Assembly: GCF_030400225.1 (NCBI RefSeq)
Contig: NZ_VJYB01000001.1
Span: 434,001-498,000 of the forward strand
Length of the DNA: 64,000 nt
Direction: 5' to 3'
Source: Lactobacillus sp. UCMA15818
Lineage (GTDB): Bacteria > Bacillota > Bacilli > Lactobacillales > Lactobacillaceae
The notes under the pieces were generated by a model. That model was not told where the DNA came from and did not search any database. It saw only the letters and a program-made list of their open reading frames with translations. Made by a program: the position numbers and the translations under genes. This document shows positions 1-7,126 of the stretch, one piece after another (within the stretch, counting starts at the first letter, position 1; the number at the start of each line of letters is the position of its first letter).

Positions 1-223
1 ATTCGATTGAATCTTCATTTGTTGATGGTGCTACAATGCGACCCATTTTGCTTTGTTCATCCAGTGAATCGCCTTCGATTGAAGTATCACCAGACTCTTG
101 ATGTGCTGGTAAAATAGCCTTACTTCCGATTGGTGCATCTGTAGATTGGATGAAGTACCAAACATCTTTACCACGATATGGTGTCTTCTTAACGTACTCA
201 ATTCCGTTGTTTACACTTGCCAT
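1..223 (-). CDS. Phage tail tube (major tail) protein, N-terminal part
   Basis: Only the first 74 codons lie in the window; the gene runs off the left edge. The start ATG is at 223 with a GGAGGAATTTAA-type ribosome site. The protein begins MASVNNGIEYVKKTPYRGK and continues with alternating short beta-like stretches, as in siphophage major tail proteins. Position is the main argument: it directly follows the connector, head closure, HK97-gp10 and tail completion genes, which is where the tail tube gene lies in this phage type. Function is inferred from order and the N-terminus. Confidence 0.6.
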   Translation of the reverse strand, partial: MASVNNGIEYVKKTPYRGKDVWYFIQSTDAPIGSKAILPAHQESGDTSIEGDSLDEQSKMGRIVAPSTNEDSIE

Positions 224-234
224 TTAAATTCCTC

Positions 235-588
235 CTAAATTGTTATTGTCATTAAAAAAAGAGCACGGCGTAAATCTCTGCCAATGCTCTCATCTATCAT
301 TGTTTGTACAGTTAAACTATTCCACCTAACGCATTTACTAAGCGATAATTTAACCTGTCTTACATACTCTTCAAATTCAATTACACTCACATTCTCAGTC
401 CATACATCGATTTGCTGTTCAACTTCATTTAGTGCTGGTCCAAATTTAGTTGACACATCAGAATCAGTATGAACACCTATTTGGACGAGTGGTAATGTGT
501 CATCCGTCGTAGGTTGTCTAAAAATAACTGTTATCCCATCACTAATAAACTGAGTTTTGATATTAGTATAAAAATCTGCTAACCTCAT
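235..588 (-). CDS. Tail completion / head-tail joining protein (DUF3168-like)
   Basis: A 117-residue protein. The start is taken at the ATG at 588 because AGAGGAG lies 7 bases upstream and the ATG overlaps the stop of the preceding gene (TGATG). It is a mixed alpha/beta protein of the size of siphophage tail terminator or completion proteins, which cap the tail tube and join it to the head. It lies between the HK97-gp10 gene and the tail tube gene, the usual place for this role. I see no diagnostic motif, so the name rests mostly on size and gene order. Confidence 0.55.
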   Translation of the reverse strand: MRLADFYTNIKTQFISDGITVIFRQPTTDDTLPLVQIGVHTDSDVSTKFGPALNEVEQQIDVWTENVSVIEFEEYVRQVKLSLSKCVRWNSLTVQTMIDESIGRDLRRALFLMTITI

Positions 589-956
589 CACATCACTCCT
601 CTAAGAGCAGCTTCGACTGTGCTGTAAAAGAAAGGTTTAGCCGCCGCTACTCCGGGTCTCATGAATGGCTGTGCACGCATCTTATACGTTCCATCTTCCA
701 CGAAACTAGAATAGTCTGCATTAGCATCATACTCACCCGTCACCGTGTCACCGCTAATTTTTACTGGTTTTACCATTATGTTGTTCCTCAGATAACCCGT
801 TCTATGTGGAGCAACTTTTTGAGATGTTTGCTGTGCTTTTGCTACAGTGGCTTTCATGGCCGATGCTGTGACATTCCTAGCCTTTCCTTTTGAAGATTCA
901 AATTGTGCAAATAATTTGTCTAGTCCACTAAATTCTACTTTTATGTTACTTGACAT
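588..956 (-). CDS. HK97-gp10 family head-tail protein
   Basis: A 122-residue protein of the HK97 gp10 type, which takes part in head-tail joining. Residues 1-20 form the usual opening (a KVEFSGLDKL stretch), a charged helix follows, and the C-terminal half has the family's HRTGYLRNNI segment and a SSFVEDGTYKMRAQPFMRP segment. The RTG/LR and G(T)xxMxAQPF(M)RP features are typical. It overlaps the next gene by one base and is spaced one base from the preceding head closure gene, so it belongs to one tightly packed structural operon. Confidence 0.8.
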   Translation of the reverse strand: MSSNIKVEFSGLDKLFAQFESSKGKARNVTASAMKATVAKAQQTSQKVAPHRTGYLRNNIMVKPVKISGDTVTGEYDANADYSSFVEDGTYKMRAQPFMRPGVAAAKPFFYSTVEAALRGVM

Positions 957-1247
957 CTATCCACCTCCTGACACAATCAAAACAGTTGATTTACGATTAA
1001 CAAATGTCTTTTTGACTGTGTATTCAACGTTATCAATCTTCACTCTATCAACTAGTGCTACTTTATTCTTAATATGAATTTCATATGCATTAGTCGATAA
1101 TAACCCAAAACTTTCCAAATCTTGTACGTTCGTGATAGGTATCAATTCACAAGGAACATTCTCTGTTTTTGTAGAAGCAGGTGCATCCCCTAATCCATCA
1201 TTGTCCTGAGAATATCTAATAAGTGTAATTCTATCGCTATATCTCAT
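957..1247 (-). CDS. Phage head closure protein (head-tail joining)
   Basis: A 96-residue protein with the opening MRYSDRITLI and a C-terminal stretch (VKIDNVEYTVKKTF) typical of the small beta-barrel head closure proteins (SPP1 gp16-like), which seal the capsid after DNA packaging and form the interface for the tail. The start ATG at 1247 overlaps the stop of the connector gene (TAATG), implying translational coupling. Function is inferred from the family resemblance and from its place between the gp6-like connector and the HK97-gp10 gene. Confidence 0.7.
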   Translation of the reverse strand: MRYSDRITLIRYSQDNDGLGDAPASTKTENVPCELIPITNVQDLESFGLLSTNAYEIHIKNKVALVDRVKIDNVEYTVKKTFVNRKSTVLIVSGGG

Positions 1248-1591
1248 TAGACAAACCTCATTCCCGACCTTCGCCTTAAACTTGATTTACGGTATTGATC
1301 TAGGCTATTAGCATACTCAGATAAGTCAATAGATTCCCAAGAATTGCTAATATCACTTTCCCCACTTGAGGTCTTACCCTCATCACCGATACGATTATAC
1401 ATTTTGATTACAATGTCTTTGACTATCCAATCAGTACCACTAGGCAAAGCTACTAGTCCAGCATTACCATCTTGATTGATATAACTCACAATTCTGTCTT
1501 GCGCATCAGTTATTAAATCATTCAACAGCCCATCTTGAACTGTATCTGATATCCCAACACGCAGTTTAATGCTTGATAATACATCAGCCAT
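1247..1591 (-). CDS. Phage gp6-like head-tail connector protein
   Basis: A 114-residue, mainly helical protein with the layout of the gp6-like connector family: a short N-terminal helix (MADVLSSIKLRVGI), an acidic helix rich in DAQDRI, then a region ending in a basic RRRSGMRFV tail. These proteins bind below the portal and prepare the head for tail attachment. It is the first gene after the capsid gene, which is the expected order. An RGAGGTGATTATATG-like ribosome site precedes the ATG. Confidence 0.7.
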   Translation of the reverse strand: MADVLSSIKLRVGISDTVQDGLLNDLITDAQDRIVSYINQDGNAGLVALPSGTDWIVKDIVIKMYNRIGDEGKTSSGESDISNSWESIDLSEYANSLDQYRKSSLRRRSGMRFV

Positions 1592-1656
1592 ATAATCACC
1601 TCTTTAATAGCCGCCGCATAAGCTATTGTTTATTTCCTAAGCGACTAATGATTTGA

Positions 1657-2784
1657 CTATTCCGTTACAGTTACAGCAACAGTCGCAGTGAATGAACCAC
1701 TTGTAGCTGTGATAGTAGCAGAACCTGCAGCAACACCACTAATAGTTCCGTCTGCAGCTACTGTAGCTACTGCTTCATCACTTGAAGCAAATGTTGCAGC
1801 AGAAACAACAGCACTAGCATCAGATGCGGTTGCTGGATCAGCAGAAACCGTTACTTGTTTAGTCGCTCCAACCTTGATTGAAGCTGTCTTTTGACTCAAT
1901 GTAATACCAGTTGTAACAGTTGAACCTGCGGTAAAGATTGCCGCTTTATTATCATCAAGAATGAATGTACCACCCTTACCAGCACCTTGGAGAGCAACAC
2001 CATCAAAATCTTCTGACTCGATAGTACGTGTTGTTACGATACCAGTAAACGCACGACCAATGTTGTCAGGAGCAAAAATAATCTGTTTTCCATACATGTA
2101 GCGTGCTGGTGTCTTACTGATAGTAATTCCACGGAATGACAAGATACCATTTTCATCAATATTTACTTTTGAACCTTTAACATTACTTACTTTGTCATAG
2201 TCGATAATTGCGTTGTAAATGTCAGCAGTCACGTAAGCACGTGCAGGCACGATAATTTCCAAGTTAGTGTATTTTTCAACAACAGATTCGAATACTGCAT
2301 TAATCTTGTCTCCTGTACTTAAATCAGTGCCTAAATCAGTTGCAGCAGCTACCAAAGCAGCACCTAATTTAACGTTGAATAAACGTACTTTTGCTTGTGC
2401 TTGTAAATCTAAACGGTCTGCAACGGCAGCGTCTAAATCGTTGTTAACTGTGAAACGATCTAGCCCTTCATGCAGTGCCCAGTTGAAATCGAAGGGTACA
2501 TCAACATCGTTGTAAATGATTTCTTTACGTTCACCAAAGCGGTTTGAATTGCTAGTACCTGTACCAAATGCTACATTTTCATCTGTGTTGTACTCTCCAA
2601 CAACTACTGGTACGTCATTAACCTTAACGGAAAATGCTGTAGCGTTGTTTTGGATTCCATCTAAGACCTGTAATGAACCAAATGTTGGTGTAAATACTGA
2701 TTGCGCTTGGAAAACTGTCTGCATTAATTGTGCAAATTGTTTCTGATATGTTCGTGCTGCTAAATTGTTGTTATTTGTAGCCAT
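1657..2784 (-). CDS. Major capsid protein with C-terminal Ig-like (Big_2) domain
   Basis: A 375-residue protein. Residues 1 to about 290 are a capsid-type sequence with an N-terminal NNNNLAARTYQKQF segment, and it directly follows a scaffold gene. Residues about 291-375 form a bacterial Ig-like domain of group 2: ITLSQKTASIKVG, then ASSDEAVATVAADGTISGVA and a terminal TATVAVTVTE. Such domains on capsid or tail proteins are known in other phages and often project from the surface to bind cell or environmental sugars; that role is inferred here. The fold of the head part is presumed HK97-like. Confidence 0.8.
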   Translation of the reverse strand: MATNNNNLAARTYQKQFAQLMQTVFQAQSVFTPTFGSLQVLDGIQNNATAFSVKVNDVPVVVGEYNTDENVAFGTGTSNSNRFGERKEIIYNDVDVPFDFNWALHEGLDRFTVNNDLDAAVADRLDLQAQAKVRLFNVKLGAALVAAATDLGTDLSTGDKINAVFESVVEKYTNLEIIVPARAYVTADIYNAIIDYDKVSNVKGSKVNIDENGILSFRGITISKTPARYMYGKQIIFAPDNIGRAFTGIVTTRTIESEDFDGVALQGAGKGGTFILDDNKAAIFTAGSTVTTGITLSQKTASIKVGATKQVTVSADPATASDASAVVSAATFASSDEAVATVAADGTISGVAAGSATITATSGSFTATVAVTVTE

Positions 2785-2798
2785 ATTTGACTACCTCC

Positions 2799-3368
2799 CT
2801 ATTTATATTTTTTGATTTTCTGTGCAAATGGGTCTGTTTCAGAATCAAGAACAGACGCACCTGTTTTAGGTTGTTCTGTTCTAAGTGATTCTTTGATACG
2901 TTTGTTTACTTCTTCTTCAATTGACTTACTTAATACGCCAATAGTGTCATTAATTTTGTCTGCATCGCCAAGAGCAACCAACGAATCCGACAAACTGGCA
3001 GGTAATCCTTTTTCACTCAAAATGTCTTTAACATTTGCAGATAATTCACGCTTGTTGAGTTCTGATTCACGTTGAGCAAGTGCATCTTCTTTAGCTTTCT
3101 GCTCGGCTTCCGCTTTCTCAGAAGCACTCATCTTGGCCAACTTAGCGCCTTCTGATTTTGCTTCATCCAATTTACTTTGAAGTTTTGTTTCAAAGTCTGC
3201 TTGTGCTTTTTCAAGAGCCTTGGCAACACGCTTATCAGCTTCTGAATCGAGTTTTGACTGTAATTCTTTTTGAGTGAGAGTTACTTGTTCTTCTTGGTTC
3301 TCTGTTTGTTCATTTTCATTATTTTCAGTCTCTTCTTGTTCTGCAAAATACTGCAAATCCATTAACAT
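2799..3368 (-). CDS. Capsid scaffold protein (DUF4355 / GP20-like)
   Basis: A 189-residue, highly charged protein. Residues 1-35 are acidic and Glu/Asn rich, residues about 35-125 form a long coiled coil (many KALEKAQADFETKLQSKL-like heptads), and a short basic tail ends KIKKYK. This is the pattern of phage minor structural/scaffolding proteins that guide capsid assembly and leave or are degraded before maturation. It lies immediately upstream of the capsid gene in transcription order. The ATG at 3368 or the next one (MDLQ) could be used; GGAGG precedes. Confidence 0.8.
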   Translation of the reverse strand: MLMDLQYFAEQEETENNENEQTENQEEQVTLTQKELQSKLDSEADKRVAKALEKAQADFETKLQSKLDEAKSEGAKLAKMSASEKAEAEQKAKEDALAQRESELNKRELSANVKDILSEKGLPASLSDSLVALGDADKINDTIGVLSKSIEEEVNKRIKESLRTEQPKTGASVLDSETDPFAQKIKKYK

Positions 3369-3548
3369 ATTTATTCCTCCTTAGCCCAAAACAAATGGAC
3401 TTGCTATAAGAACCCAGCCACGCAATTTGCTCAGCCACGTTCACACGTCTATTACTTCACGCTATTTAGTTTGTTTAAGCAGTTTAGTGACTTGCTCAGG
3501 TCATGCTATTTAACGCATAGCTGCGAGATATTAGACCACCAAGCCTTT
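3369..3548 (-). other. Structured intergenic spacer between minor head and scaffold genes
   Basis: A 180-base gap with no reading frame, unusual in an otherwise packed structural operon. On the minus strand it holds hairpin-capable stretches such as GCTAT(7 bases)ATAGC and TGAC(8 bases)GTCA, and two copies of CTGAGCAA. It ends in the scaffold ribosome site AAGGAGG. No terminator T-run is evident. Its function is unknown. Confidence 0.4.
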
Positions 3549-4418
3549 CTAGTCTACATATGCCGACCAAGCGCAACGACAAGAGGGGTGAAAAGGGAGT
3601 ACACCTTGAGCCTTTTTTAATGTGTACACTTCACCAATATGTGATTGGCATTCATCACATGCTTTAGAATTAGCAACCCATACCACTTTCTCATATCCAG
3701 CTTGTTTTACGCTCTCAATACCCGACTGTGCCATTACTCGTGAACTCTCAGTACGCAATATTCGTTCTGCTTGGTATCTTGCTACACCAAATTTCTTACG
3801 TAACTCATTCGTTTGTGTAACTGGATTAGTATGAGTTAGCAAAGCATTCTTCATTGTCTTAGTTAAATCGGATCTTAGAGCGTCCATATTAGACCATATG
3901 CGGTCACTCCAAAGTGTCTTATCAATAGTTCCATTAACTAGATTCTTGATCTGATAGTGCTTTTTTAATTTGTTAGCTAATTTTTTAGTTGTGTCTTTAA
4001 TAGATTTTGCTAGTTTCTTCAAGGCGGCATTTTCATACGTTTGCGCATTAAACTTAATGTTAAAAACCGCCTCTTGATATAGTTGGTTGCCCACATGGTC
4101 AATAACAGCGACTGCGATAACTGACGCAATAACATACGTTGAGTATTGTAATAAGTCATCATTGTTAGCCGCTCCTTTTATTTTTATGCCATTTTCTTTA
4201 GCCAGCTTATCTAATTCAGCTTTTAACTTCTTGTTAGCCAACCTAGAATCATCTGCTTTGGTGTAATCTTCGAAGTCTTCATTAAATTTATGCCAAAACT
4301 TTAAGAACTCGTCCATTGAAGAATTAATTATCGTGCGTATCTGTTGGTTGTTCAGGTCCTTGTTGTATTGACTGTCCGCGAACTTCTGAATTATCTTGTT
4401 CAGTTCTTCCTGATTCAT
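3549..4418 (-). CDS. Phage minor head protein (SPP1 gp7 / Mu gpF type)
   Basis: A 289-residue protein. I take the ATG at 4418 (MNQEELNKII) because AGGTGG lies 8 bases upstream. The frame stays open to a GTG at 4430. The C-terminal third has the family's signature: TNELRKKFGVARYQAERILRTE, then a cysteine pair and histidines in ACDECQSHIGEVY and HPSCRCAW. Members bind the portal, enter the procapsid and help DNA ejection or head assembly. The gene overlaps the portal gene's end by about 95 bases in another frame. Confidence 0.85.
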   Translation of the reverse strand: MNQEELNKIIQKFADSQYNKDLNNQQIRTIINSSMDEFLKFWHKFNEDFEDYTKADDSRLANKKLKAELDKLAKENGIKIKGAANNDDLLQYSTYVIASVIAVAVIDHVGNQLYQEAVFNIKFNAQTYENAALKKLAKSIKDTTKKLANKLKKHYQIKNLVNGTIDKTLWSDRIWSNMDALRSDLTKTMKNALLTHTNPVTQTNELRKKFGVARYQAERILRTESSRVMAQSGIESVKQAGYEKVVWVANSKACDECQSHIGEVYTLKKAQGVLPFHPSCRCAWSAYVD

Positions 4419-5886
4419 CAGAACCACCACCTAACTGGTATTCTTGCTGTTCCTCTTGTTGCTTCTGCATCATTTCAGTGATATCGCTAGGGTCCGTTAC
4501 ACCAGGCAAAAACTGATAAAGATATTCTTGCGGTAACGTTGCTCCTGCTGATTGAAGTTGCTGAATCTGCGCAATATCATCAGTTGGTAGATTATCCTTA
4601 AATGTGAATACAAGCTCGTTAGGGTCATTTTTCATACTTGATGATGCTTTGGACTCTAAAGTGGCAATAATCTGATAACGTGTATATAACCCACGTTCAA
4701 ATAATCGTCGTTTAGTAGCAGCTAACTCAACTGTTCCAAGTAGCTTATATTTCATTGCAACACCTGAAACATTTGAAGCAAAATTTTCATCCGTTAAATC
4801 TGGTGTATGACTGAACTTGTGAATATCACTTGCTAAACGCTTCTTATATGCTTCTGTGCCATTTACGTCATACTCCTTATGAATATATCCAGCATCAACA
4901 TTTGTTTGTGTTCCTGTTGCAGTTACTCCTGATTTCAACAGCAGTAAATTAGCTGACTTCATTTCTTTTAGAATGTCTAGCTTATCCCTTGCTAGTTTGG
5001 CCATTGCATCTTTATCAGTTGGATCCACACCCTGCATTAAAGTTGAACCATCTAGCAAAGTATCAATATCGCCTTTAATAACCAACATAGCTTCGTTTAA
5101 ATCAGTCATGTAGTTAGCAGTATCTGATTCGGCAGCATCATACAAATCAATCAATGAAATGACATTCTCGTAATCACCCAAACGGAATTTGTTATTCCAG
5201 TATTCAACTACAGGAAATGAAACGATTGATTCTGTTTTGCCATCAGCATTCATAACACCATCAATCGGAGTTGATTTATAAATAATATGTTCTGACTCTG
5301 TCCACGTTTCAGGAATATAATTAATCTTCGATACCTCATTATCATCAACAATCTCAACTTGATGATATCTAACAGCCATGATCGGTTGTGGATCCACATC
5401 AAGCGAATAAATAATGAATGTGTCTAAAGGATCTAATCTCACAATGTGTTCAACATCATCAGTGCCTCGATAGATATATTCAAATGCACGCCCATATCTT
5501 GTCATATCAAGAAATAGGTCATAATTTAATGCATCAATATCATTAGCTTGAGTTATTTCAGCAAATCGTTCATCATTTTTAATTGGTAATTTAACGTTAA
5601 TTGGGTTACCTACTGAATAAGATGTCTGAAAATCAGCAATGTACTTGGCAAAACTGTGCGATGCACGATAATCTGCTTTGCCATCTTCATGCCTGCGCTT
5701 TTTGTTATCAAATATTGCTGTGTTAAATCCTTGATAGTAATTATTTAATATCTGTAATCGTGGACGCTGAAAGTTAAAGTGATGTGTGATGAACTTCATA
5801 ATTCTATCAGGTGTTAATTTGTCCAAATCTTCTTGATAGATTAAATTTGCTTGTTCTAAATCCCATTTAAATTTAATTGTGATCAC
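4324..5886 (-). CDS. Phage portal protein (SPP1 gp6 family)
   Basis: A 520-residue portal protein, the dodecameric ring through which DNA enters and leaves the head. It shows the SPP1-type layout: an N-terminal MKFITHHFNFQRPRLQILNNYYQG segment containing the YYxG motif, central GNPINVKLP and DRYGRAFEYIYRG-like stretches, a long helical region near residues 290-390, and a Gln/Glu-rich disordered tail from about 470 that overlaps the next gene. The length matches the family. Its usual place directly after the terminase is displaced here by the intein/HNH locus and one small gene. Confidence 0.9.
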   Translation of the reverse strand: MITIKFKWDLEQANLIYQEDLDKLTPDRIMKFITHHFNFQRPRLQILNNYYQGFNTAIFDNKKRRHEDGKADYRASHSFAKYIADFQTSYSVGNPINVKLPIKNDERFAEITQANDIDALNYDLFLDMTRYGRAFEYIYRGTDDVEHIVRLDPLDTFIIYSLDVDPQPIMAVRYHQVEIVDDNEVSKINYIPETWTESEHIIYKSTPIDGVMNADGKTESIVSFPVVEYWNNKFRLGDYENVISLIDLYDAAESDTANYMTDLNEAMLVIKGDIDTLLDGSTLMQGVDPTDKDAMAKLARDKLDILKEMKSANLLLLKSGVTATGTQTNVDAGYIHKEYDVNGTEAYKKRLASDIHKFSHTPDLTDENFASNVSGVAMKYKLLGTVELAATKRRLFERGLYTRYQIIATLESKASSSMKNDPNELVFTFKDNLPTDDIAQIQQLQSAGATLPQEYLYQFLPGVTDPSDITEMMQKQQEEQQEYQLGGGSDESGRTEQDNSEVRGQSIQQGPEQPTDTHDN

Positions 5887-5889
5887 CTC

Positions 5890-6138
5890 CTAACCAAATT
5901 GTTCAATCAAGCTATGAATATATTTTGACTGTATTATTAAATCTTCTCCGTCATTGATAGTAAATCTTAGAAACTTTTGGTTATTATTTGATAAAGCTTG
6001 CGTTATTGTCTCTGGTGAAACTAACACATCTATTTCATGCATCACAGTAGTAGTTTCATCGTCCTCATTACAATCCCAAAACATCAACTTGTATGTTTTC
6101 ATAGAAAAGTAATCTTTAATGACTTTTTGAACAACCAC
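5890..6138 (-). CDS. Small phage protein of unknown function
   Basis: An 82-codon frame between the C-terminal terminase piece and the portal gene. The only start that uses the full length is a GTG at 6138; an ATG at 6102 (MKTYKLMFWDC) is an alternative, though neither has a strong ribosome site. The protein is acidic with a short predicted alpha/beta character and no motif I recognise. It ends 4 bases before the portal start, so it is probably co-transcribed with the head genes. Confidence 0.5.
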   Translation of the reverse strand: MVVQKVIKDYFSMKTYKLMFWDCNEDDETTTVMHEIDVLVSPETITQALSNNNQKFLRFTINDGEDLIIQSKYIHSLIEQFG

Positions 6139-6248
6139 CCAAAATCGACATGCAAAAACAAGTATAGAAACAAATATATTTTCAATAAATTCTGATGTTT
6201 AATTGAAATTTTGTAATTAACATTAATGTTTTTCATAATTGGTTCCTC

Positions 6249-6572
6249 CTAAAGTCCTAAATCTCTTACTGCCTTTTGTCTTTCTTGATAGCTCATGTAT
6301 TGTCCATGTTGTGTAAACATGAATAATTCCATTGCATACCTCAATGAATCACAATTATGCACAATAAAACCACCATTAACAGCAAAGTTATGGTGGTTTT
6401 TTACATACATATCGTATACATCTTCATAGCCTGAAAATTTAATTGATTTGATTTTGTTTCTTTTTACGGTAGCCGAACGTTGAAGCACATTGTTTTGAGC
6501 ATGTTTTCGCTTTTGAATACTTGTTGACCTTAAATTTGTTTCCACAAATAACGCACACCCTTTCCACATCAT
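6249..6572 (-). CDS. terL: Intein C-half fused to the last 34 residues of terminase large subunit
   Basis: The frame carries an intein C-terminal domain, with block F as YEDVYDMYVKNHHNF and block G ending FIVHN, followed at once by Cys and the extein CDSLRYAMELF. Cys+1 after the terminal His-Asn is exactly what splicing needs. The extein supplies the third terminase nuclease aspartate (NHA-CD-xLRYA once joined). The extein spans 6252-6353 and the recognisable intein half about 6354-6461. In-frame starts are ATG 6572/6569, GTG 6545 and GTG 6488; none has a convincing ribosome site and all overlap the HNH gene. Confidence 0.75.
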   Translation of the reverse strand: MMWKGCALFVETNLRSTSIQKRKHAQNNVLQRSATVKRNKIKSIKFSGYEDVYDMYVKNHHNFAVNGGFIVHNCDSLRYAMELFMFTQHGQYMSYQERQKAVRDLGL

Positions 6573-7074
6573 CTAAATGATGTTCCCTACGCCATCTTGA
6601 TTTGCAGATATTTGAGCAAAAACGATTATGACCGTTATTTTGAGCTATGAATACTTTTCCACAATTTTCGCATATAAACTCCTTTTTGAACCAAAGTTTG
6701 TCTTTCGTTTCTTCAAAGTGTTTTAAATGCCATTTATGCCCTTCACTCGATTTATGCCATTCTGGTGCTTTGGCAATTCCATTCGTATGAAATCTTTCAA
6801 ACCATTCTGGATTATTTTTAGCTCTTTGGGAGCCATGGTAATGTTGATGGTCGTGCATTGACAAACACGCTAAATTTGAAATGTCGTTATTATCTTTGTT
6901 TTTGTCAATGTGATGAATTTCATATCCTTCTGGAATAGGGCCATAATATTTTTCCCAAACATATCGGTGCAATCTTTTGGGTTTCCCCTCTTTTGCTATA
7001 AATTGGTTGCATTGCCAATAACCACTAACTACATCTTTTAAAAACCTATATCCATCAATAATTTGTTCCTGCAT
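6439..7074 (-). CDS. Free-standing HNH homing endonuclease inside the split intein locus
   Basis: A 211-residue protein lying between the two intein halves in a different frame from each. The N-terminal part has an HNH fold: HRYVWEKYYGPIPEGYEIHH, IDKNKDNNDISNL and the closing HDHQHYH. The C-terminal part has two treble-clef-like zinc sites, CENCG...CSNIC and CVICG...CSKQC, likely for DNA binding. Such enzymes cut intein-less alleles and drive copying of the locus. The ATG at 7074 has AAGAAG upstream and an extended -10 (TG-T-TATAAT) at 7097-7105. Its last codons overlap the start of the intein C-half. Confidence 0.85.
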   Translation of the reverse strand: MQEQIIDGYRFLKDVVSGYWQCNQFIAKEGKPKRLHRYVWEKYYGPIPEGYEIHHIDKNKDNNDISNLACLSMHDHQHYHGSQRAKNNPEWFERFHTNGIAKAPEWHKSSEGHKWHLKHFEETKDKLWFKKEFICENCGKVFIAQNNGHNRFCSNICKSRWRREHHLDDVERVCVICGNKFKVNKYSKAKTCSKQCASTFGYRKKKQNQIN

Positions 7075-7096
7075 AAATGATCATCTTCTTAGATAC

Positions 7097-7105
7097 ATTA
7101 TAACA
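7097..7105 (-). promoter_or_regulatory. Extended -10 promoter element for the HNH gene
   Basis: On the minus strand the 52-base spacer between the intein N-half stop and the HNH start contains TGTTATAAT, a perfect extended -10 (TG-N-TATAAT). No good -35 is visible. It would allow the endonuclease to be expressed apart from the late packaging operon. Confidence 0.45.
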
Positions 7106-7126
7106 TGCATAACATATCTTAGAGCA

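Noticed and set aside
1688-1894. Plus-strand frame opposite the capsid Ig-like domain
   Set aside because: A shadow of the repetitive Ala/Thr/Ser codons on the coding strand, without a ribosome site.
3369-3548. Group I intron remnant
   Set aside because: Hairpins exist but I do not find the conserved core pairings, and both flanking genes are complete.
6420-6460. A classical -1 slippery site (A-AAA-AAG) linking HNH to the intein C-half
   Set aside because: An AAAAAG run is present, but the intein half lies in the +1 frame relative to HNH, so a -1 slip would not reach it.
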